Counted from the first letter of the stretch, positions 41,121 to 53,317 are shown. The stretch is 64,000 nucleotides of DNA from Knufia peltigerae (GCA_030247855.1 JAPDRN010000006.1:248001-312000); one strand, 5' to 3'. Made by a program: numbers and translations. Notes: generated from the letters alone by a model not told the origin.

Positions 41121-43522
41121 TCATGTCAGCCAGTACCAGGCGGCATTGAGAATCCACAAGGCTATCAAACTGATGAAAACCCTTGCTCGCAAACCAATTT
41201 TACCCGAGTTCTTTGGGAGTGTGGTTGCCTGCGACTCGTGCTCCAGGTCTCGCCCGAGAACGGCTTCGTCTAGGTCATCTCGAATGAAGATTCGCGTGAG
41301 AGTCGGCACTGCTCCAGCCGTTGAATTACTCACCCAGAGGAACAGTGCCGAAATGATTGCGAAATCAACAAGATCGTACAAGAAGCTCCATTTGATTCGG
41401 TAAGTGTGAAGCAGTACATTCGCAAGTCCAAGGCGTAGAAGCCCGCGAGAATCCGCAGCGAGCCAAATGTGGAACTGCAGCACGAATGTCTCCAGCGAGC
41501 ACCGACCGAACCACGCGAATAGGCGACTGTGGTACGCCCTTAGACGGCCAGTCGAGTTTCTGAGTATTGCGTATGCCATGACTGGCCAGGGCGAAATGAA
41601 TGGGTGCCACCGATTATAGCTATACTTATCCTTGAATTGCCAGCAGAAGACAACATACAAAGCAATTATAGAGATAGACACGAGGAGAACAAGTGTGGCC
41701 ATCGAACGACTCCAGGCTAGCGTCATATCATGAAGTCGAGTGCCGTCGTATCGACACTTTGAGCACACCAATGCGGCAAGAATCCCGGCAAAGACGATGT
41801 AGGCATCGAGTCGAAATCGAAAAAGGAACTCGTGAGTTTCGATTTTCAGTATGTGCAAGCCGAGACTATCTATTTCAGCCAGCCAACCTTGCGCAGTATG
41901 ACCGTGTGTAATGACAACGCTAACGACAGCCGCCGACGCGATAATCTGCATTATGACTCGTGACATCTGCGCCCCAGCAGAGGTGGCCCTTGGGATAGTG
42001 ATCCATATGATTAGGAACCAGAGAGTAGACAAGGCGGGGAAATAGTAAAGATCGTACTGGGTGCCCATGACAAAAGCCAGCAGAATGTTGAGCATATTGG
42101 TGCGTAGCGTGACATTCACCACTCTTCGAAGAGAGAAATCATTCGAGGTAAGGAAATACATGGTGTGGCCGTACCCTGTCATGAATAGGTATGATGCAAC
42201 CAATAAGCGAACGAATTGGTATACCCATAGCACCTTTGACATTCCAAAGTAATGGTATAAGAGGATGACAATCTGCATCCAACCTTTCCATTCTTCCGTC
42301 TGTGGTCTCGATAATAACACAAGGCGCGGCACGGTGGTGGCGACAGCGTGTTTCCGGTGTTCAATCTTTGGGGAATGAGCTGATTGCAACGTAGCTAGAC
42401 CCACAACAAGTGCAATGGCTAGCATGGAGAGAAACATTCCCATGTTGACAACTTTGGGGGTCTTTTCGAAGTACATTGTCCTGTCTGCGACATAACAATA
42501 GATTGCGGCCAACCATAGGGTAGCGAGGGCGCCAACTATCTGCGAAGGAGCAGAAGTTGGGAGGGAAGTGAGTGAAAGTGAGCGGCACAGTTTCGCCCAT
42601 AACGAGACTGGCAGCAGTACAAGGCACACTGCCATGTATGTTCCAGCCCAAATCAAACTCTTCTGAACCCATGTTGAATTAACGTGTGGGGAGCAGCAAT
42701 ATGCCCCAGACTCGTTTGAAGCTCGATCAACGGTGTTACTGCACAAAAGATTAAACAACACCTCGGCTTGTGTGAACATGATTTTATGTTCGATGCTCAT
42801 ATTATTGTGCCTCCACGTTGAAGGCCAGTCCTCGATCATCATAGGGTAAACTTCCAAGGGCATGGAGATAGTAAAGGGGGGGTCGCCGCGGCCAGTGTCG
42901 TGTTCGGTGAGGCGGATTAGATGCGGTCGATGTGAGCGTTCAAGAGCCACGAGACCTGCAGAGTTCATCGAGATTTCATAGTGGTCATCATACCTCTCGA
43001 CTGCAAGGGATTGCAGATAATCACGAACAGAACCAGCGCGTTTCATATCAAGGGTTGGTCCGCTATTCAAGAACTCGTCCCAGACAAAGGATATTCTCGA
43101 ACCATTTGTGAACACAGTGATATTTTCCCCAATGTTGTTCCAGTTGGAATCAACTGCGCCAACATCCAGACTTGTGAGGAGAGCCTGAAAAAGTTGATGT
43201 GCGCTGTCATCACCGCGGATGGTCAAGCTGCGGTTCCAGAGGCAGTCATGGATATGGGGAGTCTTGTGATGATAAAGGATGCATCCTGGAGGCACCCAGA
43301 CGCGACTACCATCATTCTCGATGAGAGGTTCCGCCCAGCGGCCATGATGAAGCATATTGCGACATCGATCACGGGCAATGGAGTCTGGCGCAACATTAGC
43401 AACGACTTATGTGTATCTGCCTCACTGCACCGACCTTGTGACAACGTTCCCCTCAGAAGCAATATGATCGGGAGAAGGAGAAGCCCCAAAAGGCTAGATA
43501 GAGGAAGTCGCGACGTAGGCAT
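41121..43522 (-). CDS. CAS1-domain O-acyltransferase (CASD1/Cas1p type), altered esterase-like domain
   Basis: Two exons (43522-43435, 43384-41121) give 783 residues. Exon 1 codes a signal-anchor (LLGLLLLPIILLLRGT). The lumenal N-domain then has the family pattern CRNMLHHGRWAEP, WVPPGCILYHH. From ~260 on, about a dozen TM helices form the Cas1p acyltransferase domain, with GWMQIVILLYHYFG, ASYLFMTGYGHTMYF, WHPFISPWPVMAYAILRN, SLETFVLQFHIWLA. The family adds O-acetyl groups to polysaccharides or glycans in the Golgi. Where relatives have GDS in the SGNH-like N-domain, this protein reads IRGDDSAHQLF, with Asp at the Ser position. The usual DxxH site appears as SIEHK. If aligned correctly, the N-domain may be catalytically inactive. 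The intron donor is a weak GTCGGT. Confidence 0.88.
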
Positions 43523-43908
43523 GATGATGTCTTGAGTAGTCTTCGTGGGATCGAGGAGACTTGGTAGCAGAGAAAGTTGAATCAGGTACGTAGATGCCGT
43601 AGAAAGATGAAGGGGATGAATGAAAGCAAGGAAGAATGGATAGTTCCAGGATAAGGATATTCCCTTCACTTGCGCTGCCACTGCCTGCGCCTGCTTCCAG
43701 GTTACTTCTTCTCAAAGAACTACGCATGCCAACGTTCTTGTCAACATGGCTAAACTCAGACTCAGGCTCTAGAGAAATTGACTTACTGCTGGAGCCACGA
43801 TATCCATCCCCAACGTCAATGGTAGCTTCAATCCAAGGCTACCAACATGGGCCTGTTTATGTCGTACCTCTAATACCATTCACACTTGTCCCTGCACAAG
43901 TTGATGGT
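43523..43908. other. Short intergenic region
   Basis: 386 bp between the CAS1-domain gene start and the APC10 stop codon. No gene seen. Confidence 0.5.
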
Positions 43909-45000
43909 CTATCGGATTTCAGGATCACCCATCCAATCAGCCAGCTTGAGGCCAACAACCTGCTCGAGCTCTTCTTCATCCTCATGTGCGGTCCCACGGT
44001 ATCTACTCCTTGTCTTCATCTTCACCTGGGCCGGGGTGGTATGGTCCCGAGCAAAGACCTGAAAGCCTCGAACATGAGTGTCCTTGCCATTTTGGTGGTT
44101 CTCGCAGATCCGAACTTGAACAAGCATGGCCTTCAGTACGTCTCCTCCAAATGAATCGTCCAAAGTTGGCTGAGAAGGATCTGAGCTAGATCCTGCAATA
44201 CCGAGCATAGCATCGTCTTCATGATATCGTACCTCACGCCCACCAACGCCCTTCAAAGGCACATCAATCCATCCTCTAACCCCTTCTATGCTGCTATGCG
44301 GTTCGCCCGTCTCTGGATCCGTCGTCTCCTCAACCTCCCAGGAGCCAAATTCGACCAAGCCTCCTTCTGACATGCCCGCGTAGAAATTCATCTTGGTCGG
44401 GGTGTACGATTCGTCCAACTCAAAATCCAGATAAATTCTCAGCTTGACAATAGCCACCAATTTGAAGAAATGCAGCGTCAATGTATGAGGCTGTGGTCCG
44501 TCGCTCTGCCAAAAGAGACCCGGACTGGGATTTCGCAGCTGAGCGAGACCGCAGCCAGGCTTTGATGAAGACAATGTCCACGTCGCCAGTGATGATATGT
44601 CCCTCAGCCCTTTAAGCTGTTTCGCATCCTCCGCATCGTGTTGCACTGAACCGAAAAAAGATTGTTCTTCTGCATGTTCCGCATCCGATGTCACCGAACC
44701 CAAGGCATTGTTTGATGGTTGGGAGTGATCTAACCCTTCGCTGTGTAGATTCCCATTGTCCACGGGCGTTGCTTGGTGTCTCCCTTGCGGACGGCGTGGT
44801 GCATTGGCTTCCGGCACAATGGAGTTTCCGGGGTTATTCGACGGAGGAAGGGGAGTAGTCAAGAATGGAGCATGCGGAGGGGTGTCGAGCATAAAAGGAG
44901 GGATTGCTGCTGTGATTGCGTTGGTGGTCGTTGGACGGGTCGGAGTCGTTGTTACGGCCTCGTGGGTGTGTTGCGGAACGCGCCGTGGTGCTCGAGGCAT
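43909..45000 (-). CDS. Anaphase-promoting complex subunit 10 (Apc10/Doc1)
   Basis: 363 residues, intronless. The DOC domain occupies about residues 130-335. It begins DISSLATWTLSSSKPGCGLA, continues ELRDxxxxTFWQSD-like PSPGLFWQSDGPQPHTLTLHF and IYLDFELDESYTPTKM, and ends IRICENHQNGKDTHVRGFQVF-like. This beta-sandwich works with the coactivator to recruit substrates to the APC/C ubiquitin ligase. Relative to yeast Doc1, the N-terminus is extended by ~125 Pro/Thr/Asn-rich residues, and acidic or Ser-rich insertions occur inside the domain (after RYHEDDAMLG). The C-terminus ends VVGLKLADWMGDPEIR rather than in a recognisable IR tail with Ile-Arg preceded by other residues, though the last two residues are indeed Ile-Arg. 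Confidence 0.93.
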   Translation of the reverse strand: MPRAPRRVPQHTHEAVTTTPTRPTTTNAITAAIPPFMLDTPPHAPFLTTPLPPSNNPGNSIVPEANAPRRPQGRHQATPVDNGNLHSEGLDHSQPSNNALGSVTSDAEHAEEQSFFGSVQHDAEDAKQLKGLRDISSLATWTLSSSKPGCGLAQLRNPSPGLFWQSDGPQPHTLTLHFFKLVAIVKLRIYLDFELDESYTPTKMNFYAGMSEGGLVEFGSWEVEETTDPETGEPHSSIEGVRGWIDVPLKGVGGREVRYHEDDAMLGIAGSSSDPSQPTLDDSFGGDVLKAMLVQVRICENHQNGKDTHVRGFQVFARDHTTPAQVKMKTRSRYRGTAHEDEEELEQVVGLKLADWMGDPEIR

Positions 45001-45386
45001 AGTCAGTGCAAATGGCAGAGTCCAGTCAACCTTGATCAGTGAAAGTGAGCACGTCTGCCATCCTTTACCTGTTGCCGCCGAAAATACTGGCCTTAAGAAG
45101 ATGTGTTGGTGGTTGATCGAAAGGCAGTGTTGACACTGGATTGAAACACGCGTCGTGGCGGGCGATTTAAACGCCCCGCGTTGTTGAAATATTTCCTGTC
45201 AGCTTTGACTTCTCCACGAGGCTGAACCCTCCCTTTTCTCCCAGCCTACAGCAAGCAGGTTTTCTTATGTCATTGTATATCAAAGATTGTCGAAGAAGTA
45301 CAACGAGTTACATTGGACAGCTATCTAGATAGATGGTATCAATACCGCGACAATTTCAACGCACCAAAGCCCTATATGCTGATACT
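45001..45386. other. Short intergenic region
   Basis: 386 bp upstream of APC10 and downstream of the GST gene. No gene seen. Confidence 0.5.
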
Positions 45387-46272
45387 TCATGGCACACCCC
45401 TTCCTTCTCTTGTGGCCTTAGCCATCTCGGATTGAGCTCGGTCCTCTGCATATCGTTGATATATGGGCATATACTTCTCACGGTCGCTTAGAGTTTCCGT
45501 CATCGACTTCCTTGATTGGATTGCTGCAACCCATTTGTGCCAACGATCCCACGCAGATTGATCTTCGCCACCTTGCCCTGGTTCCGGAATGCCAGACCCC
45601 CCTTTGAAATGATCAAGGACCCACATACGAAGAGCCCATGGTGCCAGAGCGACATCGGCATAGCTTATATTCTTACCCAGGAAGTAGGGTCCTTGAGGAT
45701 CTGCCTGCTGGATCCAGGTCTTCAGAGCTCCCAAGAATTCAGTCTTTGCCTTTTCGAAGCTGTAAGGACTCTTCTCGGTCCATTGAAGAAACCTATGGTA
45801 CGATGGAAGAATTCTGGTGGTGATATGATCGACCCAGATCTTCATATGCGCATTTTCGAAAGGGTCGTCCGGGAACAACTTTGGCCCAGATTTTGGGTAG
45901 GCCCAATCGAGATACTCCGAGATGATGTTGGACTCTATGAGAGGCTTGACAGAGCCGTCCTTCGTAGGAGCACCTAAAGTAGGGACGAGTCCTCGTGGAT
46001 TGAGTTTGAGGAAGCTGTGTACGTTAGCCAACGCTATTTCGCATATGGCGACGGGTAGATCAGTACCTTGGCTCCTTGTTGTATGGGTTGATCTCTACGT
46101 ATTTATATGGTATCATTTTCTCCTCCAGCGTTATCCAGGTTCGCTGGACAAATGGGCAGAACCAGCCCGAGTAGAGAGTTATTGCTGCATCTTTCTGGTG
46201 TTCTGCCACGATGTGCGCTGCGGGACCCGTGGCCTCTGGATAAATATCAGCGTCAGGATGCGACGAGCCCAT
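45387..46272 (-). CDS. Glutathione S-transferase (omega-like)
   Basis: Two exons (46272-46067, 46014-45387) give 277 residues. The thioredoxin-like N-domain starts TLYSGWFCPFVQRTWITLEE, where the CPF cysteine is the expected catalytic residue of omega-like/GTO enzymes. It continues YKYVEINPYNKEP, SFLKLNPRGLVPTL across the intron, and LIESNIISEYLDWAYP, the glutathione gamma-Glu site. The helical C-domain contains GPYFLGKNISYADVALAPW. The 52-bp intron has a GTACTG donor and GCTAAC branch point. Likely a cytosolic enzyme in detoxification or redox repair. It sits next to an oxidoreductase gene on the same strand. Confidence 0.92.
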
Positions 46273-46624
46273 AGTGAACACGTTGTGGTTGCTGGAAACG
46301 GGTGATGAGATTTTTATCCTTGTCTGTAAGCACTCACTTTGCCCTCAAACAACAAGAGTCACAAGAGGGAGACTTCAAGAATTATCGTAGAAGAGGGATG
46401 ATCTCCCACTCGTCCCTCATACTCGTATTTGTATGACGTGCTGGTCATTAGTCAGAAAATGGGGGGTTGTCAAGCGGGACATTGTCGGTTTTGACGCCAT
46501 ATCATTGCCGCGTTCCGGGGTGGCAGGAATATGGAGGACTATACGAGTAAGGCTCTGATTCAGTGAAAAGTCATTAATATTCATATCCTATGAGCTGTTC
46601 ATGTTCCGGCCTGGTTGAGAGCAT
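46273..46624. other. Short intergenic region
   Basis: 352 bp between two minus-strand genes; holds the GST promoter. No gene seen. Confidence 0.5.
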
Positions 46625-47496
46625 TTATGTGGCTCTGCCATGGATCCTGGCTAAGTCTTCACCCTCCATGCCATTAAGGCCTGACTTTACCAGGCTTTCA
46701 ATCGCCTCATTAATGGGATCATTCCCTTCCAGCAGGTCAAACCACCCTCGTGTATCGTCACGGGACAAAAGTGCTGCTGCGACGGCCGCAACGTCCTCTC
46801 GAGGAACGCTTCCACGTGAAGGAGTCTGTCCCATCTTTACCTTGCCTGTTCCTGGCGAGTCAGACAGAGTACCTGGTCTCAGGTTGATGGCCTGGAATGC
46901 TTTGTCGCCATTGTCCAACCGCTTCTTGGCCAAGGCCTCAAGATGCTCGTCAGCCTCTACCTTTGCAAGGTAGTAGTTGTGCAACACATCGTTGTTGACA
47001 TGATCAGCCGCTTTCTTGTCCTCTTCTGACCACCATGGAGGATAGCCTTTTCGAGAAGCAATATATGATACCATGAGGAATTTGCTGACGGTAGGTGTCG
47101 CTAGCGAAGCTGATATGTAAGCCTTCGCGGCGACTTCGTCAATAGCCTTGGTCCTGGTAGGCCCACCCTTTCCACCGGCACCTTGAATCTCGTGAGATAG
47201 ATCTCGACAATCACTGTCATAACGAACTCACCTGCAGACCAGACAACATAGTCAGGTTTGACCTTGTCCAGGACCCGTTGCGCCTGGGAAGTTTCTTTGA
47301 CGTCGTCCAGACTGTCCACCAGCACATCAATAGTACCTGGCTTGTCCTTACCAAGTGCTAATATTTCAGCCTCTTGCTCGCGATTGCGAATGACACTGAT
47401 GACATTCCACTTTTTCGCCAGCAACAGAGGCTGGAGGAAAAGAGAAATCTTCCCATGGCCTCCGAGGACCAATACACGCGGGTTAGTTGGTGCCAT
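46625..47496 (-). CDS. Atypical SDR / NAD(P)-binding oxidoreductase-like protein
   Basis: Two exons (47496-47232, 47181-46625) give 273 residues. The N-terminal beta-alpha-beta reads RVLVLGGHGKISLFLQPLL, a glycine-rich dinucleotide-binding loop of the GGxGKI type seen in atypical SDRs such as the yeast YMR090W group. Later pieces are DYVVWSAGAGGKGGPTRTKA (joined by the intron), LMVSYIASRKG, and a candidate catalytic Tyr in LHNYYLAKVEADEHLE (YxxxK). It ends with FDLLEGNDPINEAIESLV. Cytosolic; substrate unknown. Confidence 0.88.
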
Positions 47497-48478
47497 GGTA
47501 CTTGTTGAATCTTCCTTTTGGGAACTTGTCTTCTCCGGACTTGCTGTAAATTTTCTTGCAATAAGAATTTTGGTACGGTTGAGTCTGACTTCAAAAGTCC
47601 TGCCACGATATTAATATGTGCGATTTCGTTATGAGAAAGAAATATAAGGACGAGAAACTCCTGAGTAATGTCGAGGCTGACTACGTCACCGGAGTGCTGA
47701 CAAAGTCGCCTAGCCCGGTTATCTCGCCGAAACACGTGACTGATGCATTACTTAAGCAGGCTCAGGTGGACGACCTGCTTACATAGGTAGTTGAAGGACC
47801 ACAATGAACGTTCCCTTATTGTTTTCTTGACAATCTAAGTATCACTTTCCACAGAACCCTGGAGTCCACGAACACTTTTAATAATACGCGTGTTCCCTAC
47901 ATGTGCCGACACTAGCATACCGCCACCCATCAAGCTCGGCGGAGATGAGCGCGGAGGGTAATGCCATTGATAAACGCCATCAACCGGGGTCAGGGTGTGA
48001 TCGCCTGCGAAATGGCCTAATGCGGGTCGGCCCTGAGAGCTTCACGACTCTGGCGCCTGAGCCAATTTATCAAGCATCTGTGGCTTTCTCCGCCGATGCC
48101 AAAACACATGGTCAGCGTTAGGGGAGGCGAAACCCCTAGGACGAGCTATTACAAACGGCGAACGACCTGAAAGTCTGAACGCCGTCAAATTTGGTGCAAT
48201 CAGATGCATTTCCGCCCGGTCACTATGCTATCATTGTTGGGGTAAGCCGTCTGTTTGCAATGTGATCCTCCACTTTCCATGGATTTGCTTTTGTCCCAAA
48301 CACCTGGAGAGCTTGATAACAACCCGGATGAATTCCGCCACCATCTTGCCATGTGCTACTGATACTTAAACATCGCCGTTTGCTGTCACACATGCGACTC
48401 AACACCTGCTTGCCTGTTCTTCCGATCCATCTTCGGTCAACTTTTACATCCTCTGAAGCAGTGTGAACCCAACCAAGC
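47497..48478. promoter_or_regulatory. Divergent promoter region, SDR / DHA1 transporter
   Basis: 982 bp with no credible gene. I found no CGG-N3-CCG element here, in contrast to promoters further right. Confidence 0.5.
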
Positions 48479-50325
48479 ATGACACCGGACAAAGCCATGG
48501 AAGGTAGCCGAGAAGACAGACCCTTCGTACCGGGGACGGTACATCTCGTTGATTTAGAAGGGACCATGCATGCCAAACACGCGTCCAAAGGGTCCAAAGA
48601 TATTGTTCTTGTTCCTGCACCGAGTAGCGACCCTGATGATCCTCTCAATTGGAGCCCGCGCAGGAAGCTGTTGTCAACGTCCTGCATGTGCGTGTACACG
48701 CTTATGGTATGCTGCAATTCAATTCTCGTGCTCTACGCTTCATTAATCACTGATCCGCTCCAGGTCGGCATTGCCAGCGCCGCGATTTACTCCGTCCTTG
48801 TCCCTATAAGCGAAGATACGGGCCTCACACTTGGAGATCTAAATGCTGGCACCGGATACATGTGTATGTCTTCCCATCTTTCATCTCAATAGCTCCAACA
48901 AGCTCTGACTTGTGACTGTTTAGTCCTATTCTTCGGATGGGGCTGCCTTATCTTCCAGCCTCTCGCTCTGCAGTACGGCAAACGACCTATTTATCTCCTC
49001 TCATTGCTAGCCACCCTGGCCATCCAGGTTTGGGCACCATACACCAAAACAAATGGACAATGGATCGCGAACAAAATTCTCCAAGGCTTTTTTGGTGCCC
49101 CGATCGAGTCCTTGTGCGAGATCTCGGTGACAGATATCTACTTTGCCCACGAGCGTGGATTCTACATGGCCATCTACGGACTCTTTCTGGCCGGCTCGAA
49201 CTTCTTCGCCCCCATAATAGCGGGATTCATCGCTAATGGTCAAGGGTGGCAATGGGTGTTGTACTGGGCAGCAATATTCAACGGGATTGGCTTCATATAC
49301 TGCTTTTTCCTGATGGAAGAAACCAACTACTCCCGAAATACTCTCGCTGGTCAGGAGTCAAGGGAGCAAAGCGGAACCCAAACCCCGGTCCCTGATGAGA
49401 CAGACAAGAGCACTGTTCCAGATGAGAAGACTGTTTATCAGACTCCAGGGCCAGCAACCGAAGAGGGGGTTGGCTCGACGATACTGCCAAAGAAGTCCTA
49501 TACGCAGAAACTGAAGCTCTTCCAACCTGGCTCTTTCTCCAAGAAGAATGAGATTCCAGGCATGATGCTTCGGCCGCTCCTTTATGCGGTCTGTTTTCCT
49601 GTGGTTGCATATTCTGGCTTCTCCTATGGCAGCAACTTGGTAAGTACGTCCTATTAAATCACATCGGTGCAATTACTGATCCCACGTGACAGGTATGGTT
49701 CAACGTGCTCAACGGCACCGCATCTCTCATCCTCTCCGGAGCGCCGTACAATTTCTCCAGTAGCATGGTCGGACTGAGTTACGTTAGCCCCCTGATTGGG
49801 GTCTTCCTCGGTGCAGCATATACGGGCAAATTCGGCGATTGGTTCATCGTGAAATATGCCCGTCGCAAGGGCGGCATCATGGAATCCGAATATCGGCTGT
49901 GGCTGTTTACAGCCTCCCTGGGGTTGATTCCCTTTGGTCTCCTGCTCTGGGGGATCGGCGCCTACCATCACGTCCAATGGTTCGGCTTGATCTTCGCAAT
50001 GTGTATCATCGCTCTGACCAACACCATCGGCCTGCAACTCAGCGTGAGCTATTGCATCGACAGCTACCGCGATCTGGCGGGCGAGACTATCATCACGGTC
50101 ATCCTCATCCGGAACACCATGTCATTTGCCATCGGGTACGGATTGACACCATGGGTCACCAACATGGGTTACCAGAATGCGTTCATCACGGCAGCGTTTG
50201 CGGGGTTGGCACAGGCGCTTACCTTTTTGATCTTTGTCAAGTATGGGAAATCTCTCCGCGTACGCTCGACGGACAGGTATCTCAAGTTTGTGAAGGAAAT
50301 CACCGATGCTGGATTGACGCATTAA
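48479..50325 (+). CDS. DHA1-family MFS transporter
   Basis: Four exons (48479-48706, 48764-48863, 48924-49639, 49693-50325) give 558 residues. The N-terminus carries DPDDPLNWSPRRK. TM1 continues as YTLMVGIASAAIYSVLVPIS after removal of the first intron, and MFLFFGWGCLIFQPLALQYG after the second. A hydrophilic central loop (about 49330-49500) separates the halves. The second half has SPLIGVFLGAAYTGKFGDWF and LNTIGLQLSVSYCIDSYRDL-like sequence. Intron 1 is 57 bp, a multiple of three and stop-free, so it could be misread as coding. Likely plasma-membrane exporter; substrate unknown. Confidence 0.88.
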
Positions 50326-50961
50326 GCTTCCAGGGCTGGTTGCCGCCTGGGTACTGTACACCTATCATCGAGTGCTATGCATGTGCGGTAGTCGGAAGTA
50401 CAATCAGGACGCACATCTTGTGCATGAATATACACCCCGATACAGCGCGATGTGGATTAGGAAACTGTATTCCTTGTTTTGAGGTTCAAATTTGCCAAGT
50501 AGGCCTTGTGCGTAGGGATGTTTCTACGACGAATCGAAAGACGGCTTCGACCTATCCGTACTACTGCTACCCGCGTTCGCTCCGGCCTCGATATAAATAT
50601 GATTACAGAGAATAGCAAGGAGCCAGCCAAGAATTCCCCAGATACAGTACCCATTGGATGTCGACTATCTATGCCAAGTGATAGCATTCTTAACGGGGCT
50701 GTCCACTGATAAAGAGTCGTAACAATGTGATTGGCGCGTTGACCCTGATCTCATTGGCGCCGAGGATCTATCACTAGTTTATGCCATAGCACATCACCCA
50801 GGTCGATGTAGAGTGTTTCCTTGCATGCAATAGACTCCCATGGAGTTGGCCGCAAGCTGACGTCGCAGATGAATAGATAAAGACCATGACTTCGTCGAGG
50901 GAAATCTGTCTCTTTTCTTCATGTGGTCAAGAACGAGAGTCCCGTCATTCAGACTTTCAGG
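50326..50961. promoter_or_regulatory. Upstream region of the NCS1 permease gene
   Basis: 636 bp without a credible gene. No CGG-N3-CCG site seen. Confidence 0.45.
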
Positions 50962-52684
50962 ATGGCGATCTTCAACATGTCTAGGCCCAGCGTGGCAGGT
51001 TGGTCGTCCTCCGTCAAAGAGGGACTGAAATCTCGAAGACGCATTTCGGGGTGGACACTTCCCAAACAGAATAGCTCCGTTGCTCCTCCGAACGTCTGGA
51101 GTAACGCTGATCAGGATCCTGTCCCTCCCGAAAGACGAACTTGGACAGCGCGCACGTTCGTCGCGTACTGGTTCAGTGACCTGGTCACGGTTTCAACCTG
51201 GTCCCAGGGCAGCTCAGTCGTTGCAAGCGGCCTTTCTGCATCAGATGCTATGCTCATTTGTTTTGTCGCCAGCATGTGCAACGCTGTGCCCATTGTCCTG
51301 AACGGAGCAATTGGCAGTGACATACATATTCCGTTTCCGATTGCTGCTCGAGCTGCTTATGGTTACTGGCTGTCTTACATTGCCGTGGTCTCCAGAGCGA
51401 TCCTTGCTCTTTTCTGGTTCGGCGTCAACAGCTCTGGTAAGTCTCCTCTTGTTCCAACTGCATTGCCGACAGTGTTGACATGCCTTAGCCGGTGGCCTTG
51501 CGGTGACCCAAATGATCAAGGCCATATGGCCCTCATACGCGAACCTTGCGAACCATCTGCCAGGATCAGCGGGCATAACGACGCAAGGAATGGTGTCGTA
51601 CCTGCTGTTTCATCTTTTGCAGCTGCCATTCTTGTTCATACCGATCCATCGGCTCCAACCCCTATTTCTAGCCAAAGTCATCGTCATGCCACCCGTTGCC
51701 ATTGGCATGGTTGTTTGGATTACCACTCAAACTGGTGGCAGCAACTTCTTCAACGTTCCGGCGCAGGTGTCTGGCAGTACTAGAGTGTGGCTTTGGCTTG
51801 CCAGCATGACTTCGGTCACCGCGTCTTACTCTACCCTTGCCGTCAACATCCCCGACTTCAGTCGATTTGCCAAAAGCCCAGGCGCTCAGATATGGCAACT
51901 TCCATTCATTCCGATTTTCAAGGTAACGATTGCCGCCTGCGGTATCATTTCGGCGTCCGCATCCGTCCAGATCTATGGAGAGGCATTGTGGAATCCGCTT
52001 CTGATCATCGACAACTGGCACAGCTCATCGCGTGGCCGAGCTGCCGCTTTCTTCTGCTCCATCTGTTGGTGCCTCGCTCAGATTTGCTTGAACGTCTCTG
52101 CGAACTCACTGTCTTTCTCCAACGACGTCACATCGATGCTACCAAGATTCATCAACATCCGGAGAGGCTCGGTCATTTGCTTTCTGATCGGCGGATGGGC
52201 ATTCTGCCCGTGGCTGATCCTCGCATCCGGTCAGACCTTCCTCAATTTCATGTCAGCATACGCCATCTTCATGGCGCCACTCGCCGGGTTTCTCATGTGC
52301 GACTATTGGATCGTCAAACGGCGCAGGTACGATGTCCCGGCACTGTACGACCCCAACGGCATATATGGAAAATGTAACTGGCGATCATTGATTGTCTTGA
52401 TCGTAACCATCGTCCCAATGATGCCCGGACTGGCGAATAAAGTCTCACCCAAGACAGTTCACATACCTGCCGGGCTTCAACATCTTTTTGCGATTAACTG
52501 GCTCTACGGATTCTGCCTCACAGTCGTGCTCTACGCAGTGTTGAACTTGTTATTCCCTGATAAAAAGACACTTATTGCACGCGTCATCCAGGGGGTTTCT
52601 GTATCGGGAGCTGGGGACGAGGAGGAGTCCACCAGTTATGACCCCACAAATGAGCATACCAGGGTAGAGCAAGTCAAGACTTAG
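50962..52684 (+). CDS. NCS1-family permease (uracil/allantoin/uridine type)
   Basis: Two exons (50962-51436, 51489-52684) give 556 residues. The N-terminus has the NCS1 signature WSNADQDPVPPERRTWTART, then TM1 (VAYWFSDLVTVSTWSQGSS), FPIAARAAYGYWLSYIAVVS and ALFWFGVNSSAGGLAV across the intron, DFSRFAKSPGAQIWQLPFIP, ANSLSFSNDVTSMLPRFINI, and LMCDYWIVKRRRYDVPALYD. These are the landmarks of the fungal Fur/Dal branch, H+ symporters for nucleobases, allantoin or related compounds. The start at 50962 is the first ATG in frame. Twelve TM segments; plasma membrane. Its promoter lacks the CGG-N3-CCG sites of the genes to the right. Confidence 0.93.
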
Positions 52685-53213
52685 TTGAAAGGTATCGTCA
52701 AGAAGAGCTAACGCTATACAGGTTTTCTAGAACCAAAAAAAAGAGTGAAAGAGCAAAAAACCAAAAACAATCAACAATTAGGATTCGCTGCTCGTCACCG
52801 ACGCAACTACTAACTAATCGGCTTGTGGCTTAAGTACGGCTGAGCGAACGGGAAGCCCTGTTTTCCACAACCTGTGGTCGATTGCGAAAGAAAATATGTT
52901 TGAGAAAAACTATATACCTCCATTAAATTTTTTAGTTGTCCCACAAATTTATTTGGCCTTTAAAGCAGCCAGGAGTGCGAGTATTTCGGGCCCTATTGGC
53001 CGCTTATAATAATAGGGATGTCTCGTCGATCTTGATTTGCTTAATGAAGATCGCCTTGATCAATGTACGGAGTATTATCGTGAGGTTTAGCGAAGTTCGA
53101 TGACATCGACTGATCGCTCAAAAGGCATACGAGTATCCATACATGTTTAGTCCTTGTGCCGCACCGAAGTCACCAGATACGTGGGTGATTTACATCACCC
53201 TAGCGCCCTTCAT

Positions 53214-53222
53214 CGGGACCCG
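53214..53222. promoter_or_regulatory. CGG-N3-CCG site (CGGGACCCG)
   Basis: Inverted CGG repeat with a 3-bp spacer, 207 bp upstream of the monooxygenase ATG. Same 9-mer as at 58368 and 60766. Form expected for a Zn2Cys6 dimer. Confidence 0.65.
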
Positions 53223-53308
53223 AGGTTGGTGATTCGAGACCGACGCCGCCGTTAACCAAAATAATCCCTTCAAATCTACTTTGCTACTATGTACACAGTA
53301 TATGACCT

Positions 53309-53317
53309 CGGGGCCCG
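53309..53317. promoter_or_regulatory. CGG-N3-CCG site (CGGGGCCCG)
   Basis: Second inverted CGG repeat in this promoter, 112 bp upstream of the monooxygenase ATG. Confidence 0.6.

Noticed and set aside
48479..52684. Membership of the DHA1 transporter and NCS1 permease in the CGG-N3-CCG regulon
   Set aside because: No CGG-N3-CCG element was seen in either promoter, so the regulon boundary is put at about 52.7 kb.
53224..53245. B-box-like GATTCGAGACC as a tRNA hint
   Set aside because: No matching A box, no cloverleaf and no T run downstream.
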